The translations under genes and the position numbers were made by a program. This document shows, one piece after another, positions 36,526 to 48,135 of a stretch of 64,000 nt of DNA (the first letter of the stretch is position 1; every line of letters begins with the position of its first letter). The stretch comes from Varroa destructor (Eukaryota; Arthropoda; Arachnida; Mesostigmata; Varroidae), in NCBI RefSeq assembly GCF_002443255.2, contig NW_019211455.1:12968752-13032751 (forward strand), in the 5' to 3' direction. The notes below the pieces were generated by a model. That model searched no databases. It saw only the letters and a list, made by a program, of their open reading frames with translations, and was not told the DNA's origin.

Positions 36526-38773
36526 TCTGTTAGAAAGTTGCTTTTCTTTCGAAAGCGGGTATTTACTACGGTAGATAGAATAGTGAATCGTTACTACAAA
36601 CGAAACCTTAGGTATGTTTTAATTTGTATAAGATTGCAATTCATGTTTAGTCATTGTTGCCACTTACTAATTTATTTGTCTAGTTCATCAAATTCCAGCT
36701 GTTAGATATATTTACTAAAGCAGAACAGTGGGTAGTTCTTTTTTAACAATACGAAAAATCAGTCACCTATTCGCTACATGAGAACACACGCTTCTCCAAG
36801 AATGTCTCACAGCCTCTCTCGGGCCTTTCTAAAGTACTCGGCTGTTCTATCAATTTCAAGACTTTCTAACGTCATCGGCCCTTGTATCGTGGTTACGTAC
36901 TTTTATATGTCCGACTTCCAGCGATCAGTCCAACCAACCTATTCTTGCTGCACTTCCGCAGTTTTAAGAAGTTATTTTCGTCTATCTTGTTACCGTTGTA
37001 CATATAAAATGTACTCCGTAAATCAACATATCCCGATTCCACCAGGTGTTAGCGACCTGTAGCAGAAATTGCCTCCACGGGTAGATCTATTGCTTTGCAG
37101 CCATTCTTACAGGATTGTTTGGTGCTGCTTCCGCCGCAACAGCCAACAACATAGCCGTCAGAATTGCGGCCGATACATTTGCTAAAGCTGACTGCAACCG
37201 CGTTCTCCTGGCGCGACGAATCCACTCCCGTTACCATTACTGCTCTTGAGGGCGGCTTCTTTTCCAGGCTCTAAGTAATGTCTGCACGCACTCGCTTGCT
37301 AGCGGCATTGCAGCAAATAACTCCGGCCTATGAGGTAGATCCGCCACTGTTTGGACTGTCTGGCCAGGCCCGTTGCTGCCCACCAGTTTTGGCAGTGGTT
37401 TCTCATCCACGAATGAACTATAGTTGTTGGCAGGATAGATTGAGGTCGAAGGTCCTATAAGGATTCGACTAGACCATCAAGGGCTATTCTTCACCGTGCC
37501 ATTTCGACTCTAGTGATGCCTTTGATGCCGCCGCCTTCAAATTTGTTTTCTATAACCGTCTTCCCTGCGTTGTGTCTGCCTTGCTCTGCCAGACAAACGA
37601 ATTATCTTTCTAGGCGAATAGTTGAAAATACCTATAACTCTAAATATTACTTCGACATTGCAAAACGGCATAGGATCTAGAAATCGGGATGGAATGGTTT
37701 TTTTGACGAAAGTACAACGCTACGGGTCTTCAAAAGGCATATGTAATATCGGTTAATTTAGGGCGAGAAGGCTTCTTCTATTATAGCCAGCTGGCATTTC
37801 TTACTTGGGCTTTGTTATACTGCTCCTGCTGTGCCATTTCCCTATTTAACAACATCGCGTATAGGGCGACTTTCTTTGACGGTTCACAGTCTAATGGCGA
37901 CGCAATCTGATCTTACCAAACTGGATCACGCATTTCGGCGATGCGTTGTATCCAGGCGACTAAACGACGTTCACCAATAAAAGTGTGAGCTTCTGAATTC
38001 TGTTCCGTCGATTCGTTTGCGTGTTTTATTCTAACTATGTGCCGGTTCTTTGGTTTTTGCCCAACGGCGCAGCCCACCTGAAAATGGTGTGCTTATTATT
38101 AACCTTTAAGACGATTACGCTGACGAGGCGTCGCGTCTAAGGGTAGTAGTGGAAGCAGTGTAGGAGAATATCGAAACCGTCTATATCTGCTGTTTTGTTG
38201 TCTTCTCAAAAATGTCTGTTGTTACGCGCACATCGTTAAATATCGATTATTGTCGTATTCTTCTAACTGCAGTCAAATGTGCGCGCGCTGCAATAAGATT
38301 GCGTTTACCAAAATATGAACGGGAACGAGGATAGAGGAGCGAGAGGGTAATGAGCGCGGGCAATTTCAATATCGCATATTACTTATCAATCACGTGATTG
38401 TCCCGTTTCAAGACGTCGTCGCCATTAATGTTGAAAGGTGCGTACCATTTGGGTTATTGCTGCTGCTGTTGCTGCCTACTGAAACGGCTTTTGAAGCGAT
38501 GTGAAGGTGATAAGCAGCGTTTTTTGTGCCCACGGCAAATTGGTTGTGGCAGACTGTTTCGAAAATACATTTTTGCTGCTTTGTAATCAGGTACTGCTTC
38601 GCTGCTGCTATCTAAATGAGGACGCATGTATTGTCGAGCCATTTAGCTGAACGCTTATAGAAGGTGGAATTTATAAATCAAAGTTGAGTCAATTGTTTCT
38701 TGCCGAACGGAACAGGTTTGTCAGAGTCGCTGGTTCGATTGTCGGTGTACGACACAATTTTTCATTTTTGTTT

Positions 38774-38790
38774 GGGGGGGGGGGGGGGGG
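38774..38790. repeat. G17 homopolymer
   Basis: Seventeen consecutive G residues on the plus strand; length is liable to sequencing and assembly error. Confidence 0.95.
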
Positions 38791-39937
38791 TAGTTATATT
38801 AGCCAATGTTCAGGCCGACTGTGGAAAATACGAGTGCTTATTTTGCAATGCTATTTTAATGCACGTCTATAGGCAGTAGATGAATACGTATAATTTACCA
38901 CGCAAAAGATTAATGATAATGGTATACAAGTCCGTAAATTGCGCTACATGTGTGTTTCTAAAGTAGATCTATTTATTGGCCTAATAACACAAGTTGAAAG
39001 TGTGGAATCCCTTTTAGATAAGTTTGTGTTGCCGATAACTTTCTTATTCTGCTTTATTTGTGTTGGTTGTTTCATTGTCACCAGCACGCATTTATAATGA
39101 AATAACCTTAACTGTTATCATTGTGCATTTGATAATGCCATAACTTTCTCGAACAGTACAAGCTTTCAACCTTACCCATCATTTATCAAACTTCGCTACT
39201 CGTAATCGGCTAGTCGAACTTAGGCTGGGAGCACAGAGTGAACAGTTTCCGCAATGTGTTGTTCTCGCGACTGGTCACTGATAATATCGGGGTTGCCGAT
39301 ACATCACATCCATTTGTAACAGGGTGTTTTATCCACGAGTTTGAATGGGACCATGCCTGTGCTGTTTGTTGCTAAAGATCACTGGTCGTTTCACGATATT
39401 CGCTTTAATCGACGGATCATAGACTCGGCGTCTATAATGTTACAGGTCCTTCGTTCTACGGACTTATTACATTGGCTAGGCTTTCCCCATTTAAAGCTTA
39501 CCAGTAATTTTTTCTTCACTGCCGACTCCCGTTTCGGTCGTAACTGAATAAGAATGCCCGATGTACAGACACCGATGTGCCCAACGTCATCGTCTACACC
39601 TTCGGCGACTACGGTTTGCCTGCCAGGCATCTACACAGTTAGCTAGCGGTCCGGCTTGTGTGATTGACGAGCACGGGCAACCGTCGCTACAAAAATCTGA
39701 AGGATATGGGGCGATATCGTTGACACTCCCGCTCAGCAAATATTTGACTTCGATCGATGGGTGCTTGCATGTCTGTACCTCACTTCTCGCGTTACCTACG
39801 TTGTGCCCTAAGGCGGAAGCATCGGGCATTCATTCTCAACGCTAGTTAACACGTAGCTTTACGCATGCATCGGGTCACTCGCTTACTGTTAACGGTGAAG
39901 ATCTTTTTCATAAAGCTGTTTGTTGTTACTTAAAACT

Positions 39938-39938
<1 letters not shown>

Positions 39939-39982
<44 letters not shown>
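39939..39982. repeat. (AG)n microsatellite
   Basis: About 22 uninterrupted AG units; a pure purine strand able to form triplex-type structure. Confidence 0.98.
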
Positions 39983-39984
<2 letters not shown>

Positions 39985-40125
39985 TCGCCAACAACGACGC
40001 ATTTGATTTTTCAGAATACTACAAGTATTTTCTGTTATTGGGACACGAAGGTCTCACTGCCTTCGGGAAGTTTGAAGCTCTCTCTAATTGAGGCAGTCGC
40101 TGGAACGTCGAAATCATGGTGATCA

Positions 40126-40464
40126 TTGCGCTCAGTCGCGTCTCTTTGTGTATGCAGATGGGCTAATGATAGTTTATATATGTCTTATCTAACTGTATTT
40201 TTTGAGATTTTTTTTTACAACACTTGTTCAGGTTGTGGAACTGTTTTTTTTCTCAGAAGTGCACCTGGACATGAGCGCTTTCAAGACATTGAATTATTAA
40301 GGCTAAATTTGTATTGCCGCAACTCACATGACCCTGTCTTTCTACGCGATTCGAATGGCGTACGATATTTGACTCCAACGGCATGCTTGTTTAGGCCAGC
40401 ACTAAACAACGTTATATTCCCCTTCCTGAATGCGGTTTCCCTCGTTGTCTTCCCCAACCAGTAG
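40126..40464 (+). CDS. Candidate 112-codon frame, unknown protein
   Basis: The plus-strand frame ends at TAG 40,462-40,464. The second half (GHERFQDIELLRLNLYCRNS, then DPVFLRDSNGVRYLTP) has balanced, RNY-leaning codons. The first half is Phe/Cys-rich and T-tract encoded, so a real exon, if any, would more likely start near the pyrimidine tract TTTTTTTTCTCAGAAG at about 40,245-40,260, which resembles a 3' splice site. No domain recognised. Confidence 0.18.
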   Translation: MRSVASLCVCRWANDSLYMSYLTVFFEIFFYNTCSGCGTVFFLRSAPGHERFQDIELLRLNLYCRNSHDPVFLRDSNGVRYLTPTACLFRPALNNVIFPFLNAVSLVVFPNQ

Positions 40465-41008
40465 TTCGCCTTATTCTATAGTTGTTGTCGACTCCGGCAA
40501 CAATATCAGCACCGTTTCCTTTATCTCTTTTTCAGGCTGTCTCTCAATAGCTGTGGCGATTGATCCGACGGATGGTAGAACACTGATCATTTAGCCCGAT
40601 CGCGATGTCCACGACAAGCGGTGTGGTCATTCTGTCTCTCTCTAGCCACTAGAGCACTGGTCACGTCGCAAAGTGTCCACAATGTTGGCCGCGGCTTGGA
40701 CCATTCTGCCACGGATTGAGCGGTTTGTCCGTCTATGTATGCAGTAATGCGTATGGAGCACTACGTTTCTTTCATTGAATCGTAATGCCCAGGAGGCTCA
40801 ACAAAGAGAAGTGAGAAAAGTAAGAGCCGCTGATGCCAATGGTAGCCGGAGGTCGACGCAGGAGCAACGGAGCGCTAGGGCCAGCTGTTACAGAGTTACT
40901 AACATAGTGAAGAATATAACAGAACACTAAGGGCTTCATATATGCTTGTATCTCCAAGATCCTATTGCAATATGGGTGGAAAAAGAGGTGGGAGGTGCAA
41001 ATATCTGA

Positions 41009-41188
41009 AATGACGACCTCGCATGTCTTCGGATGTCATCGGGACATCCGCAGAAACACACATTTGAAGCTAAAGACGTCCTGTGTTACGCAATAGATAC
41101 GATAAGGCCAGCACTAAAGGAAGGGAATATAGCTAAGCTTGCGTTGATAGCTATGGACGTTTTTCTAGATGCTAAGAAACGATCGTAA
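41009..41188 (+). CDS. Candidate exon remnant, 59 codons, no in-frame upstream start
   Basis: Open from just after TGA (41,006-41,008) to TAA (41,186-41,188). The peptide contains FEAKDVLCYAIDTIRPALKE and ALIAMDVFLDAKKRS at its end, with amphipathic helical character. It lies in AT-rich sequence where such a frame is less expected by chance, and it includes an 8-bp hairpin at its start (41,030-41,050). I do not recognise the family. It could be the C-terminal exon of a gene or a decayed element protein. Confidence 0.17.
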   Translation, partial: NDDLACLRMSSGHPQKHTFEAKDVLCYAIDTIRPALKEGNIAKLALIAMDVFLDAKKRS

Positions 41189-42738
41189 TTTAGTTGCCGA
41201 ATGAGGGCATCTAGTCTATTTATGATGGTGTTTTCTTCAAAATTCTCGATCATACAGAGATACACAAATTATTGAGGATCTTGAAAGTTCAATGATTGCA
41301 ATTGTTTTTAGTAGATGAGAAGATTTGTTTGATAAATCTATTAAAAGAAAATAATGATAAAAAAAAAAAACTGTGGATTTCGGAGTGTCTTCTCAATACA
41401 GTGGGTACAAAAGTGTCTTCAATTTAGACGTTTCAAGATCGCGACAAAAATCTAGATCAAGAAGAGAAATAAATGAAAAATAATTGTACTCATGAATCGT
41501 CATTGTTAAACAGAAGTGCAAACGCATTAATAAACAGTAAAAAATGAACAACCCATATACCCTTTCCATTAATTAAACATCAGTATCATCACTCTAATTT
41601 CGTCTCTGATACGCGCGAGCTACGATTTTCACGGCGCCGTGGCTCTTTCTAACAATGAAACGAGTGGCTTACTACTCCTATAAGAGCCTGAGTCTGTACC
41701 CTGTTTACTAATTTTAGAGATATGTGGAACAGTCTAGATTTCAAACTGTTTGAAGCATCAATTAACTAAGGCAGTAGCGTTGGGCGTAAAACCTCGAAAC
41801 ATTTACCAGAGTGTATGTGTCGCCGAGGGTAAGATAGAAAGCATCCGTGTTGAACAATACAGTACGATAAAACGGTAAATCGGCGGGCTGGGAAGTGTAA
41901 TACTCGACTTACGTGGATATGTTACTTTTAAAAAGTTGTTAGCTAATCAATTAAAAATAACCGTTACAACGGTCAGCCTCTTAAGGGTACCAAGGGAAGA
42001 GAATTTTCTCGAATCGTCTCGAACGAAACCTGCTAAACTACGGATTCGTATAACTAGACAGTTAAATGAATGCAAACGAAGAAATGCTTAACAAATAATT
42101 CTGCCCTTCCAGGATATTTGTATACAGAAAGCTTCATAACAGTTAGCGCGGCGCATGGATGGAAAAGGAAGATGCGAGGAAGCGTAAATCACGGGTAGTC
42201 TTCCAGCTTCGTACAACATATTCTAGTAACAATATGACTTATCCGGTTCACAATAGTTCAATAATGATAACTAAATCTTACGAAGTGATTATTATCTGTG
42301 ACAGACGTTTAGTCCCGGCAAGAAAGATAATTGTTTCTGAAAAATCGTACTCTATACCCTTCTATTTTATTAAGCTTGAGTACCATGTAAAATCTCAGCG
42401 ATTTTTTCGGTTGTAAGTTCTAATAAGAATGAAGCAACTTAATCACAGAATAACAGTAATTCGCTAAAGCCGTCGTCACCTTGACACCAATAACCTATCT
42501 TCAATAGCAATTTTGATCTCGACCGACCTCACGATTTAGAAGTGGCAAAAGTGAGTCGTCGTAAGGCAACGTGAGGGTCATGGCTGAAAGATTTGGGAGC
42601 AAACATCGCTCAGTTAACGGCTACGGATGGTGCTTGATGTTACTGTTCCTTCTTGGCGCTATGGCGACATTACTGCACGTTGTCACAAGCTAATATCAAT
42701 CAGGGCGTGCAGACGCCGTATCGACGGGAACAGGTAGA

Positions 42739-43053
42739 GTGACAAGCATTCGCGGCGGAGGTAGGAACAGAGTGTTAGGGGGACCCCTGTTGCTGTTGCC
42801 GCCATTCTCGCTTCTGAAGGACGCGATCGGAGGGCTATGTGATCAGTCCAAGCGAAACAGAAAGAAAGATCTATATGACTATGAGGACCAGTGCGCTGGA
42901 AGTTTGTTCATAAATCTGTCCAGGCTTGTGTGTCCGGAAACAGTAGCATTAACTGCAACGGCATTACCCGGTAGCGGAAGTGGTTGGTCGTTGAAGAAGA
43001 GCCTGCTGGACATCAAACGACGATGCTGGAACGAACAATTCCTTCGGGAATGA
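42739..43053 (+). CDS. Candidate 104-codon frame, unknown protein
   Basis: The plus-strand frame ends at TGA 43,051-43,053. It has a hydrophobic Pro/Leu stretch (GGPLLLLPPFSLL) and a charged centre (KRNRKKDLYDYEDQC). A Cys-containing C-terminal half with PGSGSGW and KRRCWNEQF follows. No domain is recognised, and the start is a non-ATG codon (GTG), so if real it would be part of a spliced exon. The GC-richer context runs from 42.7 kb onward. Confidence 0.15.
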   Translation: MTSIRGGGRNRVLGGPLLLLPPFSLLKDAIGGLCDQSKRNRKKDLYDYEDQCAGSLFINLSRLVCPETVALTATALPGSGSGWSLKKSLLDIKRRCWNEQFLRE

Positions 43054-44110
43054 CTATTACGTACCCAATTACACGTGTAGCCCTGAGCTAACATTCTACC
43101 TTTAAGTTAGGCGACGTGCCATTTAGCCGCTTCACGACTATGCCGCATGTTCCTACTAGCCGAACGACCGAGGCTGGGAATCATATGGCTGCGTACTTTT
43201 TTCAGGGGCAGCAGCACAACAGTTAAACCCTCTGCGTTCAGTAAAACTGCGTTCAGGGACAGTTTAGGCAGGATCAAGCCAGCAAGCTGCAGGCCAGTTC
43301 CAGGCAGGCAAAGGATAGGTTGAAGGAGAAAAAGGAACTCCGTCGTTTGGACTGCACGAGGGACAACCGCCTCGCCGCCCGATTTGGCTTAGCTCGCTTG
43401 CTGCGGAACGTCTTTGGTGGCTATTGGCCTTCAGTCGGTGTCGCGACACGTTCTGCAGATACGCGCTCGAACCTTGTTCTTCTCCGGCCGCTTGCTTTCT
43501 TGTAGTCTCCCTTCTTGTAGTTAGCTTGTAGCTATGTATAACCCGTGTTCGCCTCCTATGGTAGCCTAGAAGTCTAGGACTGCTAGCAATTGCTTTCCTT
43601 GCTTCCACAGCCTGACTCTTGTGCGCCGCCAACCATGGATAGACAAGCGTGTGAGTATATGTACACGTATTCCTCGCACACTGCAGCTTGGCTGCATGTT
43701 AGCGCGATTGACTCGCCCAAGCTAATCCTCTTTACAGGATATTGTGTTGTGTTGGCTGTTGTTGTTATCCGATGTTATCCTAGGCCCTTGTGTATATTCC
43801 GTATGCACTCTCCTATAAAGAGCCGGTACTGACCAAGCCTAGGGTTTTGTTTCGGCATCAGTTTCCCTATAAGCAACTAGCAGGCAGAACGATGGAACTA
43901 GCTGATAGCTTGCCTGTACCTTACGTTGTAACTGAGAGAGGGAAACATCGGAGAATGGGGGTTGTTGAAGGTAGTATCGTCATGGTTCTATGTTAGTCGT
44001 CGAGGGCGTATGGATCACCTAGGTTAGGCGAATCATCGCCAACGAGTCCATGACGCCCGCTTACCCTAACGGAGTGTCCTACCTCGCACATTGTCTTTCC
44101 GTCTCCTTGA

Positions 44111-44308
44111 AGTAGAGGTAAACCCTCAGGAAAACCTAGCAATGGCTACGACGTCAACGGCGTCAGTAGCCAAGGTCATTCGGTCGCAGTTCGGGATATA
44201 CAAACGGAGAACGGTTATGCGGTTATTATAACGCGGAGGCGGCTTGGCGCATACATAGGTCGCGGTGATGAGCTCCGTGAAGCTTCTGTGCAAGGCTACT
44301 ATGAATGA
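44111..44308 (+). CDS. Candidate terminal exon, Gly/Ser-rich, 65 codons
   Basis: A pyrimidine-rich tract TTGTCTTTCCGTCTCCTTGAAGTAG precedes an open frame ending at TGA 44,306-44,308. It begins Gly/Ser/Pro-rich (GKPSGKPSNGYDVNG) and ends in a charged segment (RRRLGAYIGRGDELRE). Most codons follow RNY (GGY, GAY, AAY, GTY), unusual for a chance frame. A good donor-like AGAA|GTAAGT occurs at 44,353, after the stop and out of use in this frame. The opposite strand also holds a 64-codon frame. Function unknown. Confidence 0.2.
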   Translation, partial: SRGKPSGKPSNGYDVNGVSSQGHSVAVRDIQTENGYAVIITRRRLGAYIGRGDELREASVQGYYE

Positions 44309-45205
44309 ACGAGCCAACAAGGGCAGGCCGTAGTATTATCGGTTTCTGACAGAAGTAAGTAAGATTAATTTAGTAGAGAAGCTACACATTCCCAGAGATG
44401 GAGTCCATCCCTGGCTGTTGCCAGTGGCTTTATTACTACTACGCTTCCATGGATCTGCATAAAATCTGATTTTAGTTAATAGGCAAATCTAAATGCAGGA
44501 GTTTGTGGTAAGCTTGTATTTTTTTTTCGTACTTAGTCATTTCGACTCGCGTTGTGTTGCTCATAACATTAGCAAGTAATACACTGAATTACACATGCTA
44601 AAATGAACTACGCTAAACCGATTCCTATAATCTATTCTGGTTAGAAGTGTGATACCAGATGACAAGCATCCTTCGAGGGATACGTTGTACTCCGATGCTC
44701 CGGGATGAATAGAAAAGGTCACCCTTCCGAATGGCCAAGCTGCGGTTGCCATAGGCTGTGCGTTACAGACGCCAACAAGATCCTACATGCCAGCCAAAAG
44801 GTCGTCAACGCACTCAATATTCGCTCGCGAGTTTTGCTGGACTTTAGCTTCCTGCTATGTGTTCTCGCCGGCAAGCGAGCGAGGCTCCTATGCCTCGTTG
44901 GCAGACGCCACTAGTTATTCTGTGGATCTACTAAGTGGAAGCCTAGCGCCTGTTGACCCGCGTGCGAGACCAGTCGTCTGCTTCGAACGACTTCCATTCG
45001 CCTCTATTAGGACATCAGAGAAAGAAAGAAAGAGACAACGAGATAGGAAGCAGTGGTCGTGTTATGCCATAAGCCCAAATGGGCGAGTCAACGCTGAGGT
45101 CGAATGTCGTCGCAAAAAGTCACTACTCACTTGGGCGCTCACAAGCGCCTACTGCCAATGATCGTACGCAATGGCATTTCTTCTACCGTCGTTACTCTTC
45201 GTTGG

Positions 45206-45224
45206 TTGACTGACTGACTGACTG
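45206..45224. repeat. Short (TGAC)n tetranucleotide repeat
   Basis: Four to five TGAC units directly followed by an 8-bp hairpin at 45,225-45,246. Confidence 0.85.
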
Positions 45225-47822
45225 GCCAGCCCGTTGCTGGGCTGGCGTGACCCATAGTAGCTGACCATCCAAGTACACTCCGTGTCCCTTCGCAGCGGTC
45301 CTACATTTGAAAAAAATCCTTTTGGATGGGCAATGGTGCATCCGCTTTCCGAATTGCTGTCTGCATCCATTGCCAGTACTGCTGCTGCCGTTGCCGCCGC
45401 TCCATCCTACGAGACGACTCGGCGCATGCTGAGGAGACGTAAAGGCGACTTGTGCCAGCAGCCTCAAATTGTCTGGACTGTCTGGTCATGCTAAGAAGCC
45501 CAGCAAAAGCTTTTCGCTTTGGTCAAGACTTCGAGCTGCGATGCCCCATCCGCGTGACTCTGGTTTGCATTGCATTGGTCAGCGCACTTTGACGACAGGA
45601 CGACTTCCGTTTGAGGCTTTGCATTCGCGCGTAGCTGCCACGATGATTATTGGCTACAGTTAGCGGTACTATACGAGGAAGTGTTAGAGGTTGACGGAAT
45701 GAAAAACGACCGAATAATGTTATTAGCACTCTGTTCATAATTTCATTTCGGTGGGTTAATTTTCCCATATATTATGCTTGGCTAAGGGGCTTGGAAGCGA
45801 CAGTTTGGTCACATCACCAGGTGTGATATCGACGGGGTTTAGTAAAAGTATTTCGTAGATACTCGTTATCACGCGTAGTAAGAGGCTGTACAAACAGAGA
45901 CGTTCCTTGTATGGGTTGTCGTTTTTACAACCTAGACAAAATGCACCCGTTTTTCCTTAGCTAATCCATGTTATTATATGCGATGACTCTTGGACCTTCT
46001 CCGTTGTCAAATCGTTTCACTTGCGTAAGAAGTGCCAACAATAAGGCGAAACTAACCGAGAGACGTAAGCTGCGCAGTTTCAGCCGAAGGGACATATTGA
46101 AAGCCGATTCAATTCGATCGTAGTCGATACGAGATAGGATAAAGAGAGCCGCTTTTGACGCTCGGCGAAGCAACCCCAAGTTCCTTATCCTTGTTCGAAT
46201 GTTACTTTAATTGTAATTGTAATCCGCTTCGTGTGTTCCCCTGTGCCATAGTTGACGCGGCTTTGCAGGAGCGTTCTCGGGTCTTTGAGGCTGAGAATCA
46301 ATTACCTTTGTATGCATGAATAGGGCGAGTGTTTGAGCCACGATCGTCTGCTGCCTGAGTCCTTGTTTTCCATATCGTGCCTTGCACACGGCTATCACAT
46401 TGCCGCTGTTGTTACTGCTAGCGCCTTCCAAGCCCATGCCAATCACTCGCTTCAAAACTCACAGGAAGCGACTTATTGCAGCGTCAAGCACTTCCTACAA
46501 AACTGGACCGCCGCCATGGCTGCTGCTACTGTTGTCGGCCCTGCAGAATATGTATGCCAATGACAGTATGAAACTGGAGAAAGCGAGTAAATGAGCAAGC
46601 CGTGAGAAATCATTGCGTCGCATTGAGAGTTGTCGCAGACTCTTATCCTCTGCTGCAGTCAGCAGCCAGTAACTGTTCTCCCTGTCTGTGGACAAGTTGT
46701 TGACGGTTGCTGCGATAGGACTAGGGCAGTATGAGTGCTGTCATAGCTTCTGTTTGTTATTGCGACTGTCCGCTGGTCTGTGTTTCATTATTTGAGTAAT
46801 CGTACGCGACGGAACAAAACGCAGTTAGTGATAACAGAACAAATGCGAAAAGACTGAAAGAATCGGGCTGATATGAGGGAGAAACCGATGTGAGTCGTGT
46901 ATCGGAAGATCGAAGCAGTATTTGCTAGTGCGACGGGGGTAGCAGAGGTGACGACATGACAGAGTAAGTGAAAGGACTTGATATGACGAGGGCGGCGAGA
47001 CAGAAAACTAGAGATAGAGTGAACAGAGTGCAAAGCTTCGTACGAAAGTCGTTCCGGCAGCGTCAACAGAGATGAAAAAGACCGATATATCTGAGTACGC
47101 TAGAGGGTCTGGCTTGTGGAAGATATTTAGAGACTGACCCCTAGCTCTGAGGTGTGCGTGTGTTTCCAAGCAAATGGTATGAATAGCAATCTACTGTCGG
47201 GAAAAGAGGGGCAATGCAGAAGGATATAATGGGCGTATATAGACCGAAACGGTGTACGCGACGAGTGGGGCGGATACACGAGTGAGCAATGGCAATTGCA
47301 GCAGCAGCACAACCAGCTGTGCATAGTAGGAGGAATCCGGTTCAAAAAAAGAAAGCTGAAAGCGATGCCATAGTTTGTGGAAAAGGGCTCTGGTGCTACG
47401 CGCAAGCTGCTTGAATCATGTAAGGGATATACTGGGCTAGAGGAAAAGAATTGGCCGGCAAAGAGTACACCGAACAACAGGGTAAGAACAGCAGCACTGC
47501 GCGTCCATACATCGACAACAGTTGTGGATTTTTTTCGCCATCCGAGTTGGAGACAGGGTATCATGCCACTGGCCTGAACAAGGTCGGCCGACTTACTAGG
47601 CCAGCAAGTGACATCAGCAACAGCAGCAGATATGAAAAAGATTAACTCATGATCCGTCATACCGTAGCCTCGACGAGTGACTCATTCATTCGTCAACGTG
47701 CTGCTACCACGTCTCCACATCTTTGGAGTATCTTTTGAAGTGGACGAATAGCATGTGCGTGTGCCCATGATATTTAAGCATGTTGAAGTTTAAATTAAAA
47801 GCGTCATAACATAAAAAAGAAG

Positions 47823-48135
47823 TCAGGAATATTGTGGAGGCACGTCATTGGCTTCTTCAACAATATACACCGGGCTTGAGTTGGTCGAGCTGGATTTGGA
47901 CGTCGGCGGCGCAGAGACAAACCGCTGGTCCGCTTGGAAAGTGTTAGTGCAGGCATTGCAGAACCGCAAACTAGACAATGGAGCTATGGACGAGTCTAGC
48001 GCGGTGCGGAGGCGGAAAGTATGGACATGGCAAGGGCGACCAGAAGGAGTAATAGCAAATTCCAGCAAAAATAACGTCAAGATACAGGGCAATGGCTATG
48101 ACGGCATAAAGACCATCGCGAAAAGAATAAGGGGG
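47823..48135 (-). CDS. Candidate terminal exon(s), membrane protein with PPxY tail
   Basis: A long T-rich tract ending CATTTTCAGTAG at 48,136-48,146 (minus) is a strong 3' splice site with tandem CAG/TAG acceptors. Immediately after the second AG an open frame starts PPYSFRDGLYAVIAIALYLD and continues as a hydrophobic helix ending near ICYYS, then stays open to a stop at 47,971. A second frame is open to the TGA at 47,823-47,825 and ends in a hydrophilic Ser/Pro tail with a VPPQYS terminus, a PPxY WW-binding motif. A CACTAAC branch-site-like sequence and CCAG lie between them, so a short intron joining the two frames is conceivable, but no good GTRAGT donor is present. Tetraspan lysosomal proteins often carry PY tails; assignment to such a family is speculation. 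An opposite-strand 121-codon frame overlaps. Confidence 0.28.

Larger units (their letters stand above)
35989..40125. other. No recognised gene
   Basis: Could hold the eroded 3' end of the R2-like relic up to about 36.4 kb, though no endonuclease motif was identifiable. Otherwise short frames and the simple repeats listed separately. Confidence 0.4.
43054..47822. other. GC-richer tract, no recognised gene
   Basis: Numerous overlapping frames up to 177 codons (47,127-47,660 minus) are Ser/Cys/Pro-rich without domains. Mixed purine and pyrimidine stretches suggest intronic or intergenic DNA. Confidence 0.4.
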
